Positions 11,382 through 23,573 of a stretch of 64,000 nucleotides of DNA are shown here, in pieces (within the stretch, counting starts at the first letter, position 1; every line of letters starts with the position of its first letter). The stretch is taken from positions 3,472,001 through 3,536,000 of the forward strand of contig JAJFPB010000007.1 of the NCBI GenBank assembly GCA_020881915.1, read 5' to 3'. The notes under the pieces are model-generated. The model worked only from the letters and a program-made list of their open reading frames with translations. It searched no databases and was not told where the DNA came from. Source of the DNA: Paramyrothecium sp. XJ0827. Its lineage: Eukaryota; Ascomycota; Sordariomycetes; Hypocreales; Stachybotryaceae. Both the position numbers and the translations under genes were made by a program.

Positions 11382-12092
11382 ATGGCCCGCCAACGGAAAG
11401 CCGCCAAGGAACCCTCCCACGAGGACATCAAGCTCAGCCAGCCCGACCGCTCCGGCCCCGCCGACAAGACGCTGCTCGACATGGCCCAGGAGCGGAACCT
11501 CTTCGACGAGGCCGACGAGCGCATGAGGAGGATCCGCGCCAAGGCTGCCGGCGTTGATGCCGACGACGTGCTGTCCCCCGGCGCCGAGAGGGTCCTGGAA
11601 GCGGTGCTGTGGACGGCCTCGCTCGCCATGCTGCACTTTACCTTTGACCTCCTCGTGCAGCGCCAGTACGGCGAGCAGATTGAGTGGCCCGTCATCGTCA
11701 AGAGGACCGCCCTGGCTTTCACAGGTATGCCATCCCGTCTCCTAAACCCGTCTCCGTCGCATGCTTTCGACTGACCTCGCCTCCCTGCAGCCATCTTCGT
11801 CCTCTTCTACCCCCTCCACCCGCACGAGGCGAACCCGACTCTCATTCCGCGCGTGCCCGCCCGGTACCAGCACCCCATCCGCCAGGCCGTCTTCTTCGCC
11901 ATGAGCGTCGCCGCCGGCTGCTCGCTCATCTACGTCACCAACTACAAGGGCTACCTCGCCAACATGAAGCGCGCGCCCCCGCTGGCCTGCGTCTGGCTGT
12001 GGGCCGTCGTCGAGCTGGACCTGCCGTGGGCGGTGCTCAGCTTGCTGTTTGCGGGTGGATATCTGTTCTACAACGGGTTCAGCATTTTCTGA
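11382..12092 (+). CDS. DUF7719-like multi-pass membrane protein
   Basis: There are two exons, 11382-11724 and 11791-12092, with a 66-base intron (GTATGC..TGCAG), giving 214 residues. The ATG at 11382 begins MARQRKAAKEPS, a basic hydrophilic start. About residues 1-65 are charged and helical (LDMAQERNLFDEADERMRRI). From residue 70 on there are about four hydrophobic segments (VLEAVLWTASLAMLHFTFDL, the segment across the splice site, AVFFAMSVAAGCSLIYV, and the C-terminal VLSLLFAGGYLFYNG), so it is an integral membrane protein, probably of the ER or another endomembrane. The layout matches the conserved ascomycete family annotated DUF7719; its biochemical role is unknown. It is convergent with the next gene, with only 136 bases between the stops. 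Confidence 0.85.
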
Positions 12093-12228
12093 AGCAAGAC
12101 AGACAGTTACCTCCCCGCTTGTAGACGAGCAGCGAGGAAGCTGCTGGCCTTGGACAGGCGGATCTGGCTGGCGACACGATACTCTGCAGCGCAGGCAAGG
12201 ACTGCCCCAGATGGGCACTGGTCTCGAC

Positions 12229-12837
12229 CTATAAACCCATCTTCCCCAGATATGCTTCACCATTCTCGCTCTGCGACCAGCCCATCCGTCTTTCGACCTC
12301 GGCCAGCCGCGCAGACACCATGCTCAGCTGCACGAACTGCACCCGCCCCGTCAGCGCCTCGCGCTGCCTCACGAGCTCCAGCATCTCCGTCCGTGACGAA
12401 AGCCACGCCATCGTCACCGACGGCCGTCCCCACACCAGCGACTGCGCCAGCGTTGCCCACAGGCCCTCGCTCTCCTCGTCCACCGTCGCTGCAGGCGAGG
12501 ACGAGGACGACGCTGAGACGCACTCGATGCGCTGAACCAGATCCAGCAGCCGCTGCTCCAGCACCACCAAGTCGTCCATGACGAACCGGTACATGTGCGC
12601 CTCCAGTGCGTGCGGTCCGCCGGCCACCCTGCCGGAGCCCCCCAACGGCTGCAGCAGCTTGCCGAGCCACTCTGACTCCGTCTTGAACCACAGCAGGGCC
12701 TTCTTGACCCTCAGGTACTCGGTGTGGCAGTTGCGCAGGTACCGCACGCGCGCGTACACGGCGGCTGCCACAGCGACGAGGAACGTGAGGATCCCGACTA
12801 TGTTGGAGGAGATGGACAGGGGAGAGTCGGCGTCCAT
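12229..12837 (-). CDS. Membrane-anchored helical protein, unknown function
   Basis: Single exon, 202 residues. The ATG at 12837 opens MDADSPLSISSNIVG, followed by one hydrophobic segment at about residues 12-29 and a basic ARVRYLRN stop-transfer. The rest is helical and leucine-rich (LLQPLGG.., DDLVVLEQRLLDLVQRI, ALTGRVQFVQLSMVSARLAEVERRM), with a short serine run near the middle. This plan, an N-terminal anchor plus a cytosolic helical bundle, is common among small uncharacterised ascomycete proteins near HET or fungal N-terminal-domain genes, but I cannot assign a family. A longer overlapping frame in another register (12257-13282) is Arg/Gly/Val-rich in the shared part, as expected of a shadow. 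Confidence 0.65.
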   Translation of the reverse strand: MDADSPLSISSNIVGILTFLVAVAAAVYARVRYLRNCHTEYLRVKKALLWFKTESEWLGKLLQPLGGSGRVAGGPHALEAHMYRFVMDDLVVLEQRLLDLVQRIECVSASSSSSPAATVDEESEGLWATLAQSLVWGRPSVTMAWLSSRTEMLELVRQREALTGRVQFVQLSMVSARLAEVERRMGWSQSENGEAYLGKMGL

Positions 12838-13677
12838 GGGGATTCAGTTTCTGGTAGATGTGTATCTTTTTCAATGAATGACTGAGATCAGAGAAACGAC
12901 TGTTCACTTCCTGGCCATTCGCCGTGATCGTTCGTCTCATCTGCCGTGAAAATAATTTGTGAGGTGGGATAAGCGGCTGCAGCTTTTCCATGTGACAGGG
13001 GTTAAGCTGACCGGTTCCCCAGCCTCCTGCAGCCCCAAATTCGTACACAGCAAAACTTCCACGGTCCAAGTGACTCGACATTAGCGACAGACGCTGCATA
13101 TGCTCGAACCGGCGGGATACACAACCCATCGTAGCCTGTCCATAGTGCATCAGAAGGCTCCCGGTTAGACCTGAACCGCTGACCTGGCATTCCCAAATAC
13201 TTTCTCTCCTGCTTTGTAGCTTTCGATGCTGCATGTCCGCAACAGGTGGACAGTGACGCCCGAGGGCAAGTACTGTAAACACTCTCGTGTTGACAACCAG
13301 CTCCGTTGACCCCTTTGTGCCGGAAAGGAGGTGCAGTCATACAACCCGCATATTGGCAGGCTCTGAACAAGTCGAGAATCAAAGTCACAAGGAAGCGATC
13401 GCCCACGCGTGAGAATAGTGCCCTCTAGTCAAGAATATCAATAGTGTATAGCCATATATGTGTCGCTCATGCAAATGCCATGCTGCATAATTACAAGAAG
13501 ATAAAAATGCCTTTTCCCTTAATCATGATGGGAAACCGTCGCCCGCCCAAAGATTCCGGACATCCACGTCCATGCCAGCGCATCTACAACCAATATACCA
13601 CCAGAAAAGAAGTAGAGACATGCGCGCCGAAACAAGATGCCTCTTCCGCTAAAATTCGCTCATCATACCGGAGCCCC
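12838..13677. other. Intergenic region
   Basis: Upstream flank of the 202-residue protein and 3' flank of the antiporter, both minus strand. No gene, RNA or repeat was recognised. Confidence 0.5.
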
Positions 13678-16600
13678 TCATTCCCGTTTTCGGCCCCTAT
13701 CCGGTTCCGCGAACCGGATCCCCTTCCGCGCGGTAGGTAGCCTCTCCGCGCCCTCGTCCTCGCTGTCACTTTCTTGGGCCATACCCAAGGCGGCCTCTCG
13801 CCGGCGCCGCTCGGCAGGTGTTTCGCCTGTATCTTCGTCGTCGTCACCTTGGGCGGCTAGGACAGCCACGCGGCGTTTACGCTCGGCTGCAGTCTCGCCC
13901 AGCAGCTCCGACGGTTTCTCAGAGCTACTGCCGCTACTGGAGTTTGGCTCTAGTTTTGCCAGCGCCGCGTCCTTGCGATCCATAGCCACTGCTTCCTTTT
14001 CCATATCCGTGCTGTCGCTGCTATCCTTGACAATCGTAGGGATCGGAACGGCGTTGCTTTGTTTCCTGGCAGGAGGGTCTTGACGGGCTCGCTTCTTGAC
14101 CTCTTGCGAAGCCGTTGAGTGCTCAACGACCTCTTTGCGGGTGCTAGTATCCAGCTTCTGCACCTCCCGGATGAAGTCCGCTTCCGTCATGCGCTGGCCC
14201 TCGCCGCCGATGGTGAATCGAATCTTCTTCTCCTCCACGGGCGGCTGTTGCTGCGCGTTGCTCTTCTTTCGTGCCTGCTCCGGTCGCTGCGACGAGCCAC
14301 CAGCACGCATACCAAAGTTAGCCCAGCCAGACTTGCCCGGTGGCTTGTCCTCGACACCGCTAGCCTCTCCTTGCTCGACCAACACCTCAGGGTTCTTTCC
14401 GTTGGACCGCGGGCCACCAAGACCCATAAGCTTCAGCGTGCTACCGAATCGCGCGCCAGATTCGGCGCCTTCTCCCCTTTGTGAAGGCAAATCGTACGTC
14501 TTGACAATCTCTCCATCCTTGTCTTCAACGATAATCTACCTTATGTTAGTGACGGATAATTAGCCATGGTAGCAGGTCGAGACGTACCGTGTTTCCGTAT
14601 TGATAGGCTCTAGCAGGTTCATGACGCCGGCTGGTCTTGTCCTTGTCTTTCCGCTTTTCCATTTCCAAACTGTAGTAATCGTTCACGCGTTGACGGAAAC
14701 CCCCCAATGACCATCCTAGCGCTTCCCCATCGGATTTCGATCTGAGGTTAGCTGCAGGGCCCGCCTCCGGCCTTGGCGCAGGCTTGTCTTCTTGGCGGCT
14801 TGGCCGAACATCGAGAACCTCTCCATCCCGATTTTCGAATATCATGTCATTCCCCTCGTAGTAGACATCCACGGGATTCTGGACCCGCGATGTACCCGGG
14901 CTTTCGTCCATTTCTGCTGCTTTCTCCGGGTCAACGGGTCGCTGTTCCTGTCCCAACAGTGTCGAGTCCGTCATTTCGCGAGTAGGATGCGGTGGTTCTT
15001 TTTCGGGATCATACTCTGTGGGAATTGTAGATGTCATCTGAGGAGCGCGAGAGGCGGGAAAGATGGCAGATTGGCTGACAGGGCCACCTGGCCCAGTACC
15101 ATCTTCCCATCTCTTGTTCTTCCGTTTCCTGGAGACAAGCGAGGAGGCTCGGCTGCCAGCGCGACTCGGGTTGTCTTCCTCCCGCTGCCGACGTAGGAAG
15201 TTGGCAGGAGGCGCAAGGGTGCCCTGGGGAAACTGCGGTTCGGTCAAATCATCCATTGACGTTTCGGACATGGCCTTGGCCTGGGATCGAGATTGCGAAG
15301 AGATTCGGGGCAATCGATTCATCCAGGAAGGACCGTCGTCGGGAGCAGCCGTGTATGACATGGTGAGGGTCAGAGTGTTGATACGTTTTCCTAGGGTGAA
15401 GACAGCGATGGAGGATCCGTGCACGAGGATGGAGCAAATGACGAGGAAGGTGACGATGGGCCAAACTAAATAGATCAGAGTATAGTGTTCAGCATCGTCA
15501 GGCGGCAGCACTGCCAGGGGGACAGAATCTCCGTGCTCGAGCTCGGCGCGGGCCAGAAGAGCGATGAAGATGGCACCAACACCAATGGGGCCGAAGTGAC
15601 CAGCAAAAAGAGCTTCACGCCAGTTTTTGACGTCCGGTATGAAGGGTTTTAGAGCCAACATGATGGGGATGCGGCGGAAGAGGAGAACGAAGATTGCTAT
15701 GACTACCAGGCGCCACACAGTCATGCCGCCGAAGCCACTGTTGTACTGCTCCCAGGGGATGATGGTGCCGAAGTAGACGAAGTACGTCAAGTTAAGAAGC
15801 AAATCGATAACGTTGGACACGTGAGACTCCTCGGTCTTCTCGCCGAACCAGCCGTCATTAGAGAATCCAACACCGGCGGCGAAGCCCACGAGGAGATCAT
15901 CGACACCAAGCAGACTGCCGGAACCCGCGCAAAAGAGAGCGACGACAAAGTAGAAGACGAGAAAACTCTCGCGATCAATCAGGTCACGTTCCTCGGCGAA
16001 CCTGATGCTGTGGCGGGCGATGTAACCAATCAGGAAACCGAAGACGGCGCCGAAAAGACACTCGTATAAAACGGTGTAGACGATGAAATGGAAGGTGACT
16101 TCCTCGGCGTGCAGGTCGTACATGATCAGACCGAGAGACAGGTAGATGAAGGGGAACGCCATGCCATCGTTGCAACCAGACTCGGCAGATAGCAGATCTC
16201 GCAAATGCTTCGGCACACGCTTGGCGAACTTGCCCTTGCCAACGACGGAGGAGGCCAGGACGGGATCAGTGGCAGTGACGCAGGCAGCAACCACAAGACT
16301 GTCGAGCCAGTTGAGGCCGGGGATCATCCACCAGACAAAGAGACTGACAATGAGCCAGCCAAAGGTCATGACGGGAACGAGCAAGAAGACGACGGAGCGC
16401 CAATGCTTCTCCATGTAAAACTTGGGCAATTCAACACCAACGGCGAAGCACTGGACGACGAGAACAATGCGGGAGAACTCGATGGTGACGATGTCGACGC
16501 TGCCCCAACTATTGGGGTTGATGAGATTTGCGGCATGAGGGCCGAATATGACGCCGCAGAGGGTGGCGACAGTGGCCTCGCCAATATACATGCGCTCCTT

Positions 16601-16696
16601 GATTACAGAGGAACACAGCATGAAGAGCGAGGTGAAGCCGCCAAGGATCACGTAGACCAAGTGCGGCTTGGTGAGACTAAGATGTTCCCACGCCAT
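13678..16696 (-). CDS. NHA1: Plasma-membrane Na+/H+ antiporter, Nha1/Sod2 family
   Basis: It exports Na+ (and K+) in exchange for protons across the plasma membrane, giving salt tolerance and pH control. Two exons, 16696-14588 and 14535-13678, with a 52-base intron (GTACGT, branch ACTAAC, GTAG), encode 988 residues. I chose the ATG at 16696 (MAWEHLSLTKPHLVYV), which matches the usual family start; the open frame continues upstream but lacks the expected sequence. About residues 10-430 form the roughly 12-span transport domain. It contains ATDPVLA (about 142-148) and ESGCNDGMAFPF (about 172-183), whose paired acidic residues carry the ion-binding function. The long hydrophilic C-tail of about 550 residues is rich in Ser, Glu, Arg and Lys, as in fungal Nha1, and ends RIRFAEP-like (KGIRFAEPDRGRKRE). 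The intron lies in the tail, in a conserved GNTIIVEDKDG stretch. Confidence 0.96.
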
Positions 16697-19600
16697 GGCT
16701 GCTGGTGCGTCGTCTGGTGCCTTTGCGCGCACTGGCAGTTGGGATGAAGATGAGACGTCACGATGTCCCGGAGATATGGCGCCCTTTCAGCCAGTGGGGA
16801 GACAGTCGCGAGTCGCACTCAAAGTTGAGGGAGCCGCATGCAACGCATGCAGAGTGAAGGAAATGTCTTGGGCGGGTCAACAGCAGACGGAGGAGAGAGA
16901 CATGGATGTGGATCTGGAAGCCGTGTCTCGAAGGGTTTGCCTGGTTTCCGAAAAATCCGGAAGTCTCACGCTGCAGACGTGAGATGTGAGACGCTGACGA
17001 ACCCGGTGAATTGGACCGAGCGACGACGCAGGGACGGACAGGAGGAGAAACAAGTGTTGCTTTCCCGTGAGGCTGAGATGTAGGACCAGAGCCAGAGCCA
17101 GAGCCAGAGGTAGAGGTCGAGAGATGGCAAATTTCGAGCCTGGATGGGGGAAAACACGAGTCAAAACAGAAAAAAGCAAGGATGGACGCTTGTTAGATTT
17201 GGTAAAGTATGAGCCGGTCGGGACGTAGCCGTTAGGGATGACGCCAAGGCCCAGCGCTACCGTCCGTGTCCAGGGCACCCACTACGGTACCAAGATCAAA
17301 GCCAAGTGTGGAAAAGCAAGGCGAGGAGGGGAATTGGCTGCTGCGGGGGGAGGAATGGCTGAAGGGAGAGATTACTGGCGTAGTCCAAGCGCCGGGGGTT
17401 GCGTAGCAGCGTGGAAGAGACGAGAAGAGGGTGGTGGAGGAGAAGGAGGAGGAGATAGAGCAGGAGACGTGGAAACGAGATATGACGGATAGAGGGCGGA
17501 GGAGGTCCAGAATCGAGCCGAGATGTCTGTTATCATCGCTGAGGTCTATGGCAGCAGCAGGTACCTTCCACCTGCTGCCGTCCCACTGCCCTGGAATTCG
17601 CACAACCGGGTACCAAGCCCAAGCCCCAAGCCTAGCCATCGCCCAGCCATCGCCCAGGCCGACGCCGTAGAGACGTACGTGGGGCCACAAGCCCTGCGCG
17701 GAGGTACATTCAAGGGCCCCCCTGCAAAGGTGGCGGATGGGTGGGGGGCCCTCAAGGCATTGCACGCAAAACAAAAATGGTGTCGCTGTTTTGAATAGGA
17801 ATGAGTGGCCAGCGTATTGGGAATTGGGATCTGTTTTTCTGTGCAACGTTTGTAATGCAATTGAGACAATGGCTGCGAAAGGGCGAGGGTTGGCGATTTG
17901 AACGGCCTGCGCATTGGGAAATTTGCACGGACAGAAATTCACAGACGACTACGGTAGACGTCAGGCATAAGCTTGACCGTCTCGTGTCCTACTCAACAGT
18001 AACAACAAGGTACATTGATCGAGTCGCATGCAACTGGACCCAGCAAGAAACATGAAACAAACGGTCCAAAACCACCGGGAGACGAAGAACCACAGCCCAA
18101 TGAGACCAGTCTCAACCCACTGGGACAGGTGGCATGTCTCACCGCATTACAACCACGACCGTTTTCATCACCTCTCTTGCATCACGACGGGAACTCGTCA
18201 GTTGGACTATGATGCAGTCAAGCGAAATCCGGGGTAAAACCCCCGAGCTCGAAAGGTCATGCCCGTGAGGGAGACTCGCCCCAGTGACGAGAGAGGCCTC
18301 CTCTGCTGCCAAGACGCTTCGGTTGATATCGTGACGACACGATAGGGAGTGGGCAGGGCAAGCGGTTTTCCGTATGCAAGGTGGACTTCCGCCCCCCGAA
18401 ATCCCATCAAAGTCCTACCCAATCGTAATTCGCTCTTCGTCATTGCTAATAACCTTAATTCGCCTCCCCTATCCCTCCCCTTACCCAGAACATGTTGCGC
18501 TTGGAGCATTTTATGAGGGGCAATAAGCTGGGAAAGGGATGAGGTTAGGTAAGGCAATGAGGGTTGGGGGAACCAAGCAACTACACCCACCAAAATTCAA
18601 CACAACGCGCCACACCACGAGGGTAGAACACAGGGCAGCGCTGCCGCTGCTTCCGAGGAAATTTCGACGCTCGCATTTCCGAGCAACCTGTAGTTAAAAG
18701 CGGCGCTGCTTGTGGAGCCCTGCGCTCCCCAGTCCCCCAAGGGGTGGAGACCCAGCAGTCAGGATGCCCAGACGTCGGGTTGTGCACGAGCAACCGATGT
18801 GCCGTCTTTGGTTTCTTGGCCACTCGCCAAGAAAGATGCGCCCGATTCCCAAGAGATTTCCTTTCTCTTGGCCCTTCCCTTTCCAGCAGGGAGCAGAACA
18901 ACAACAAAAAAAACCAGAACGAAAATTGTAGCGCAGCCAAGACCAAATCCGTAGGCTTCCCCAGACTCAACGCACACTTACAACAACACAAGGTAGGGGG
19001 AGCTGAACGCACCCGGAGAAACTGCGCCAGATGCATTGTAGAAAGACAAGGATACGGTTAGGCTCGCAGCAAGGAGGGTGCAGATTGAGTTAATTTCCTC
19101 CCCGCCTTTTTTCCTTTTCCCTCATGTCTTTTCTGCTGCATGGATACTGGATCTCACTTTTCCTCCGGAGCGACGACCTTCCTAATGCTGAGGCAGCCCG
19201 GCACAGCTGCACATCGACGTCATTTTTCGATCCGCCCCCCCTCCCTGCTGTGACTTTCTTTCGACCCCATCCGTCCTCTCAGCCAAGAAAACCAAGGACC
19301 AAAGAGTTCGTCGATGCGATTCGCAAGTGTTCTCATCACTTTCTACTCTTGTCATCCCTTCTCGTCTTTGCAGCCCCCTTACTTTCCGATCTCTGGGAAG
19401 CGAGATGACGACTGGCTGAGCCCTTAAACCCTGCACTCACGGCGCTCCCGGTTCCCACCGTGGCTTGATCACCAGCGAATATGCTTAATTCCTTTCTGCT
19501 CGTTCTTATGCTCTTGGCTTTCCCTTTCGGCTAGCCCTTCCCCATTCGACTGCGCGAGCACGTATTGTGCACCTTGTTTGACCCCCACCTTGGTCCTTCA

Positions 19601-20681
19601 CCTGACCCTCTGCCATGTTCACACATGCAGTTGGGTAGGTATAACAGCCCTTGAGAGCATGCCTTGGGCCATGAGGTTGTGCTCTTGTGCATCGACAGTC
19701 TGCCCCTCTGTAGATCCTCTTCCATGCGACACCGAGGGCTCTCATTCCTTCCCCGCGTGTTCAAAAAATTCCGTCGATCGCCACGCTGTCAAGGACGATC
19801 ACTACTATCTTGTCAATCATACGCGGGGTGGGAAGAGCTGGCGGCATAAGCTTAATTGGAAAGATCTGATCAATCACCTGTAGTTCGGCCTAAGCCCGCT
19901 TTCTCATGGTACACGCTCCTTGCCGGGGGAGAGCGTGCATCGGCTTTGAGAAGGTCTAGACCCTTTCACATGTCCGTTGTCGGTGCGCCTACAACAGTGA
20001 ACCAATAGTGCCTTGAAGTGGCTTGTCTATTCCTGTGCATGGCAACTCAGCAACGAATCCTGTACAGCAACTCGTGTAAGCATTTAACGGCCCAAATGCT
20101 GGCTGCCGAGATTGCAGAGGCGGTGAGGTGTAGCCTCCCGCAACACCTCACCTCTGGTTCCCCGCCGCCATCCATGGCACAGCCCTCGGCTCCTTTACAC
20201 TCATCTCATCTTTAGGAATATCATCAATACAAAGGAACTGGCAGTAGTTGTAATTCATTGCTTCGTCATCCAAGATTCGTTATTGAGCCAGATGGGGAAT
20301 CGCGCGCATCGCTAGGCAACCAGGCCGCAGCATACTATGAATACAAAAAATACCCTAACCTTGCGCCGAGAGGGTTGTTGTCACTCTTCGTGAGCAACAC
20401 CGTATGCAACCATGCTTCCGTAGCCTGTCACCGAGCCATTGCCATGCCTTTTGAACCGAACCATGCCTCTAAATCCCTTTGACAAAAGAAAACCCAAAAT
20501 GCAATGTCAAACGCTTGCCTGCCCAACCCGACTCTATGCCCCTGACCAGGACGCCCAGCCCAGAGTGAAGAGACGATCACAGCCAGCTTTGATCGCTTCA
20601 GAAATAGAAATAAACCAAAGTAATGAAACCGTTCCGACAAAGGAATCAAGAATGTCTCGCACCACAGGCGGGAGTGTATGT
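16697..20681. other. Upstream region of the antiporter gene, no recognised gene
   Basis: About 4 kb between the antiporter start and the 3' end of the next minus-strand gene. It holds a short GAGCCA-type repeat (about 17089-17111) and several overlapping low-quality frames (for example 17232-17942 minus, 18581-19036 minus). The proximal part may be a long antiporter promoter and leader. I see no RNA gene. Confidence 0.45.
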
Positions 20682-21449
20682 TTAGATGAGCAAGAAAAGG
20701 GCCCCTGCTGCGATGGCACAGACGACCGACGTAGCTTGCCGCAAATGCGTTGGCCCGCTACCGGACCCAATGCTGTCGAACCCGTTGGTACCACCGCCTC
20801 CCGCAGGAATGTTGGGGTTCCTGTCCGCCGTAGGGAACGGGTTTTGTCCCACGAGGTTGGCAGGAATCTTTGGTACGATGGCGGTCGTAATGGTCACGGT
20901 GGCCGATGTAGGTCGTGGGGGCGCATTCCCGTCATTGCCAGGTAATGCCGTGGGGGCCGGGCCCGGCGCCGTGACCAAGGTCTCGCCGGGTGCACCGGGG
21001 GCGGTCATGGTTACCGTCATGATGGGGTTATTCGGGTTGTTCGGGTTCTGCGGGTTGTTGTAGTCCTCGCGGTTGGGGGGGCCTTTTCCCGGCGGTGGAC
21101 CACGTCCATTACCGTTGCCCGGGCCGTTGCCGCATACTGCCTGGACCAATCGTCCTGTTTGCGCGAAGCCGAGAACTGTGCCTTGCGCCCCTTGGACAGT
21201 AGTACACGCGAGTTGAAGGTTTTGCTGGACCGCTTCCAATGAGTTCCTGCAGCGCCCCGTGCATCGGGGTCCTTCGACGTTCTGAAAGTCGCAGCCCGGC
21301 AGCTCGGTGTTGTAAGCCGCCGCGCACTCTGCCGGCACGTTTGGCGCATTGAGCACTTGCAAGTTGGACAAAGAAACTGCCGAAGCGCCTCCGGATAGAA
21401 GCAGTAGTGGCAATAGCCAGGGACTTCGTGTTCTCCTTTGGTTCGTCAT
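20682..21449 (-). CDS. Secreted six-cysteine protein, predicted GPI-anchored
   Basis: Single exon, 255 residues. A signal peptide is clear (basic MTNQRRTR, then WLLPLLLLSGGASA). The folded part, about residues 28-108, has six cysteines (about 42, 53, 63, 67, 82, 106), enough for three disulfides. It is followed by a long Gly/Pro/Asn-rich linker with a PNNPNN-like repeat and a Thr/Val/Pro-rich region suited to O-mannosylation. The C-terminus has a small-residue stretch (GSGSGPTH) and then a hydrophobic tail (TSVVCAIAAGALFLLI), the classic GPI-attachment layout. It is therefore probably a cell-wall or plasma-membrane surface protein. The pattern is common in filamentous ascomycetes (similar to DUF7707-type proteins) but the family call is tentative. 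An antisense frame at 20686-21063 is a shadow. Confidence 0.8.
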   Translation of the reverse strand: MTNQRRTRSPWLLPLLLLSGGASAVSLSNLQVLNAPNVPAECAAAYNTELPGCDFQNVEGPRCTGRCRNSLEAVQQNLQLACTTVQGAQGTVLGFAQTGRLVQAVCGNGPGNGNGRGPPPGKGPPNREDYNNPQNPNNPNNPIMTVTMTAPGAPGETLVTAPGPAPTALPGNDGNAPPRPTSATVTITTAIVPKIPANLVGQNPFPTADRNPNIPAGGGGTNGFDSIGSGSGPTHLRQATSVVCAIAAGALFLLI

Positions 21450-23573
21450 TATCGTAGATGATTATGTGGTGTTTTCCCTCCTGGCGAATGCCGTATTAAT
21501 GGTGGCGAGAGGCTCGCGTAATTGGTAACAATGCGATGCCAGCCGCAGATGAAATAGAATAAAAGAAAACCAAAGTACAAAACAGAGAGTAAGAAAAGAG
21601 AGAGAGTGGGAGAAACGACCGGTCCAGCCGGTTGTGAGGCAAAGATGGTGCAGGGGAAGGCAATGCTCGGAATGGTGGAGGTCCGAAACACAGTCTGTCG
21701 CAGAAGTGGGCGTAGTCGACACAGTCCTGCTGTGGTCGAGATGTGAAAGAATGGGTGGGCACGCGAACCACTGCTGCGCCCCGCAGGAAGAAAAGTACGA
21801 ACGAAAATGCCGGGAGCCCGGGCCCTTTTGTGTCCTGCTGTCGGTCGGGTGTCCGAGGGGATGGTAGAAGATCAGACGAAGTTGTTGCGGTGCGAAGCTT
21901 GGTAGACCGCAAAAGCTGAAGCGGGCTTGAGGCGTCACGAACCGAGCCTGAGACGCTTGGTGAAGAAAGGGAGACAGATGGGAAACAACAAGCAAACAAT
22001 AACAACCAGGCGATATAGAAAAATACGCTTTATGGCAGAATTATACGTGTTGCGGCGAAGTGGCTGCGTTAAGAATAGAAGTGTCGATAGTAGTCCGCCG
22101 AGGTTCTCGGAGCCCAATTCGGGCACAACAGACAGATTGGCTGGGTGGTCAACGAAGGCGAACCACCAGGGCAAATGCACGCAGGCACGGTTCAAGATGA
22201 GAGAGGGTAGCGATCGGCAACCAAGCGCCTGGGAGAACAGACGACAGGCAGTGACAAGCAGCAGAAGCACAGAGCATCACGTCCAAGCCTAGGCGCGCCT
22301 TATGAAACCCCCAGCAAGATGTGGTCGGCCAGGCACTGGCTGGTCTCCCCGTAAACGAACCCGACTGCAGGTCACTCCTTGGACGTTACACCACGAAGCA
22401 AAACGCCCTGGATCGACTGGCAATCAATCATCTTGGCGCCCTTCCTCGAGTCAACTCCGGGTCCGGCAGCTGGCGCTGTGAACCAACGGCCGCAGTGGCC
22501 TTGCCCTGCGCCTCTATTTGGCTTGGTACGGAGAAACGAGGGCTTCGGCAGACGAGAAAAGACTGGTCCTCCATGCGCCAGGAACCAAGCGCCTGGAACG
22601 TCATAAGGCCGTCCATGCAAGGGTGCTATGCCGACATACCCAGAAACCATAGGGAAAATACAGTTTGCCTTTGGAGAGAGAGCGCGAGAGCGAGCATGAC
22701 GGTTCAACGGTGGCCAATCAAGTTACAGGTTACGAGGCGAGGTGAGACGCCAGGGGCGTTTGAGAGTTGCCCAGCGCCAAGGGATGCTGCGACACCACCA
22801 AGAACCTGAGGTACCGAATGCGTGCCTGCACGCGGGGCAGGTACTTCAACCGTCTGTGGTGGACGCGCATGCAAACCACCTAAAACACCGACGACGAAAC
22901 CTCCCCCCCCTTCTTTGAACCCCCTTCCCAGAGGCCAAGAGCATGAAGAGCCGCAGCCCAAACTGGTCGTGTTGGAGCCAAGGCATAAAGCCCAGCGCTT
23001 CTCCTCGAGAGGCATTAGGCTCAGCCTCGTCTGATCCGAACCCGAAATCTGCTATTATTGGCTTCCAACCCCCAGCGCTAGCAAACCTGCCGGCGAGTTT
23101 CTCTTTGAGTTTGGCTGTGCCATTTGGGGGAGCCTACTATCTCGCCCAGTCCGGAAGGGCGAACATCGTTGTGTGACGTGCGCGAGGTCGTCGTCAGCAC
23201 GTGGAGTGGCCGCCCTACGAACATGGACTGAACTCCCGCCGCCTGACGGGGTAAGCCGGCATTTCAGTTCCGGCGCCCGTGCCCGGGCCCGGGCCCAGCA
23301 GTGCCGTGACTGCGCCTACGAGTTTGCGAGGCTGCGCGTTGGGGGCAGCCGCCGAGCCTCCAAATAGACGAGGCAAGTTTGGCGGCTACGTCGGCATCAG
23401 AAATCTGTTGCCGTGTCTTTAGGCCATTTGTCTACAAATCACTGAAGCCTCCCTGACGTAAAGGAACGAAGAGTATCAAAACTGCCGAGGCGTTTTGGGT
23501 AAATTTGCTATGGTCAAAATACCAGTCTTGGAGGCGTAAGTTGGAGGCGTGAATACTGCTGTTGCTTGACAGC
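21450..23573. other. Intergenic region
   Basis: No gene recognised. The overlapping minus frames at 21462-22005 just upstream of the surface-protein gene are probably its promoter and leader. A GC-rich CCCGGG/GGGCCC cluster lies near 23278-23298. Confidence 0.5.

Noticed and set aside
12257..13282. 341-codon minus frame overlapping the 202-residue gene
   Set aside because: Its second half is the shifted register of the better gene and is Arg/Gly/Val-rich; the first half has no family features.
17232..17942. 236-codon minus frame upstream of the antiporter
   Set aside because: Low-complexity Ser/Phe/Pro mix, overlapped by other frames; no recognisable domain.
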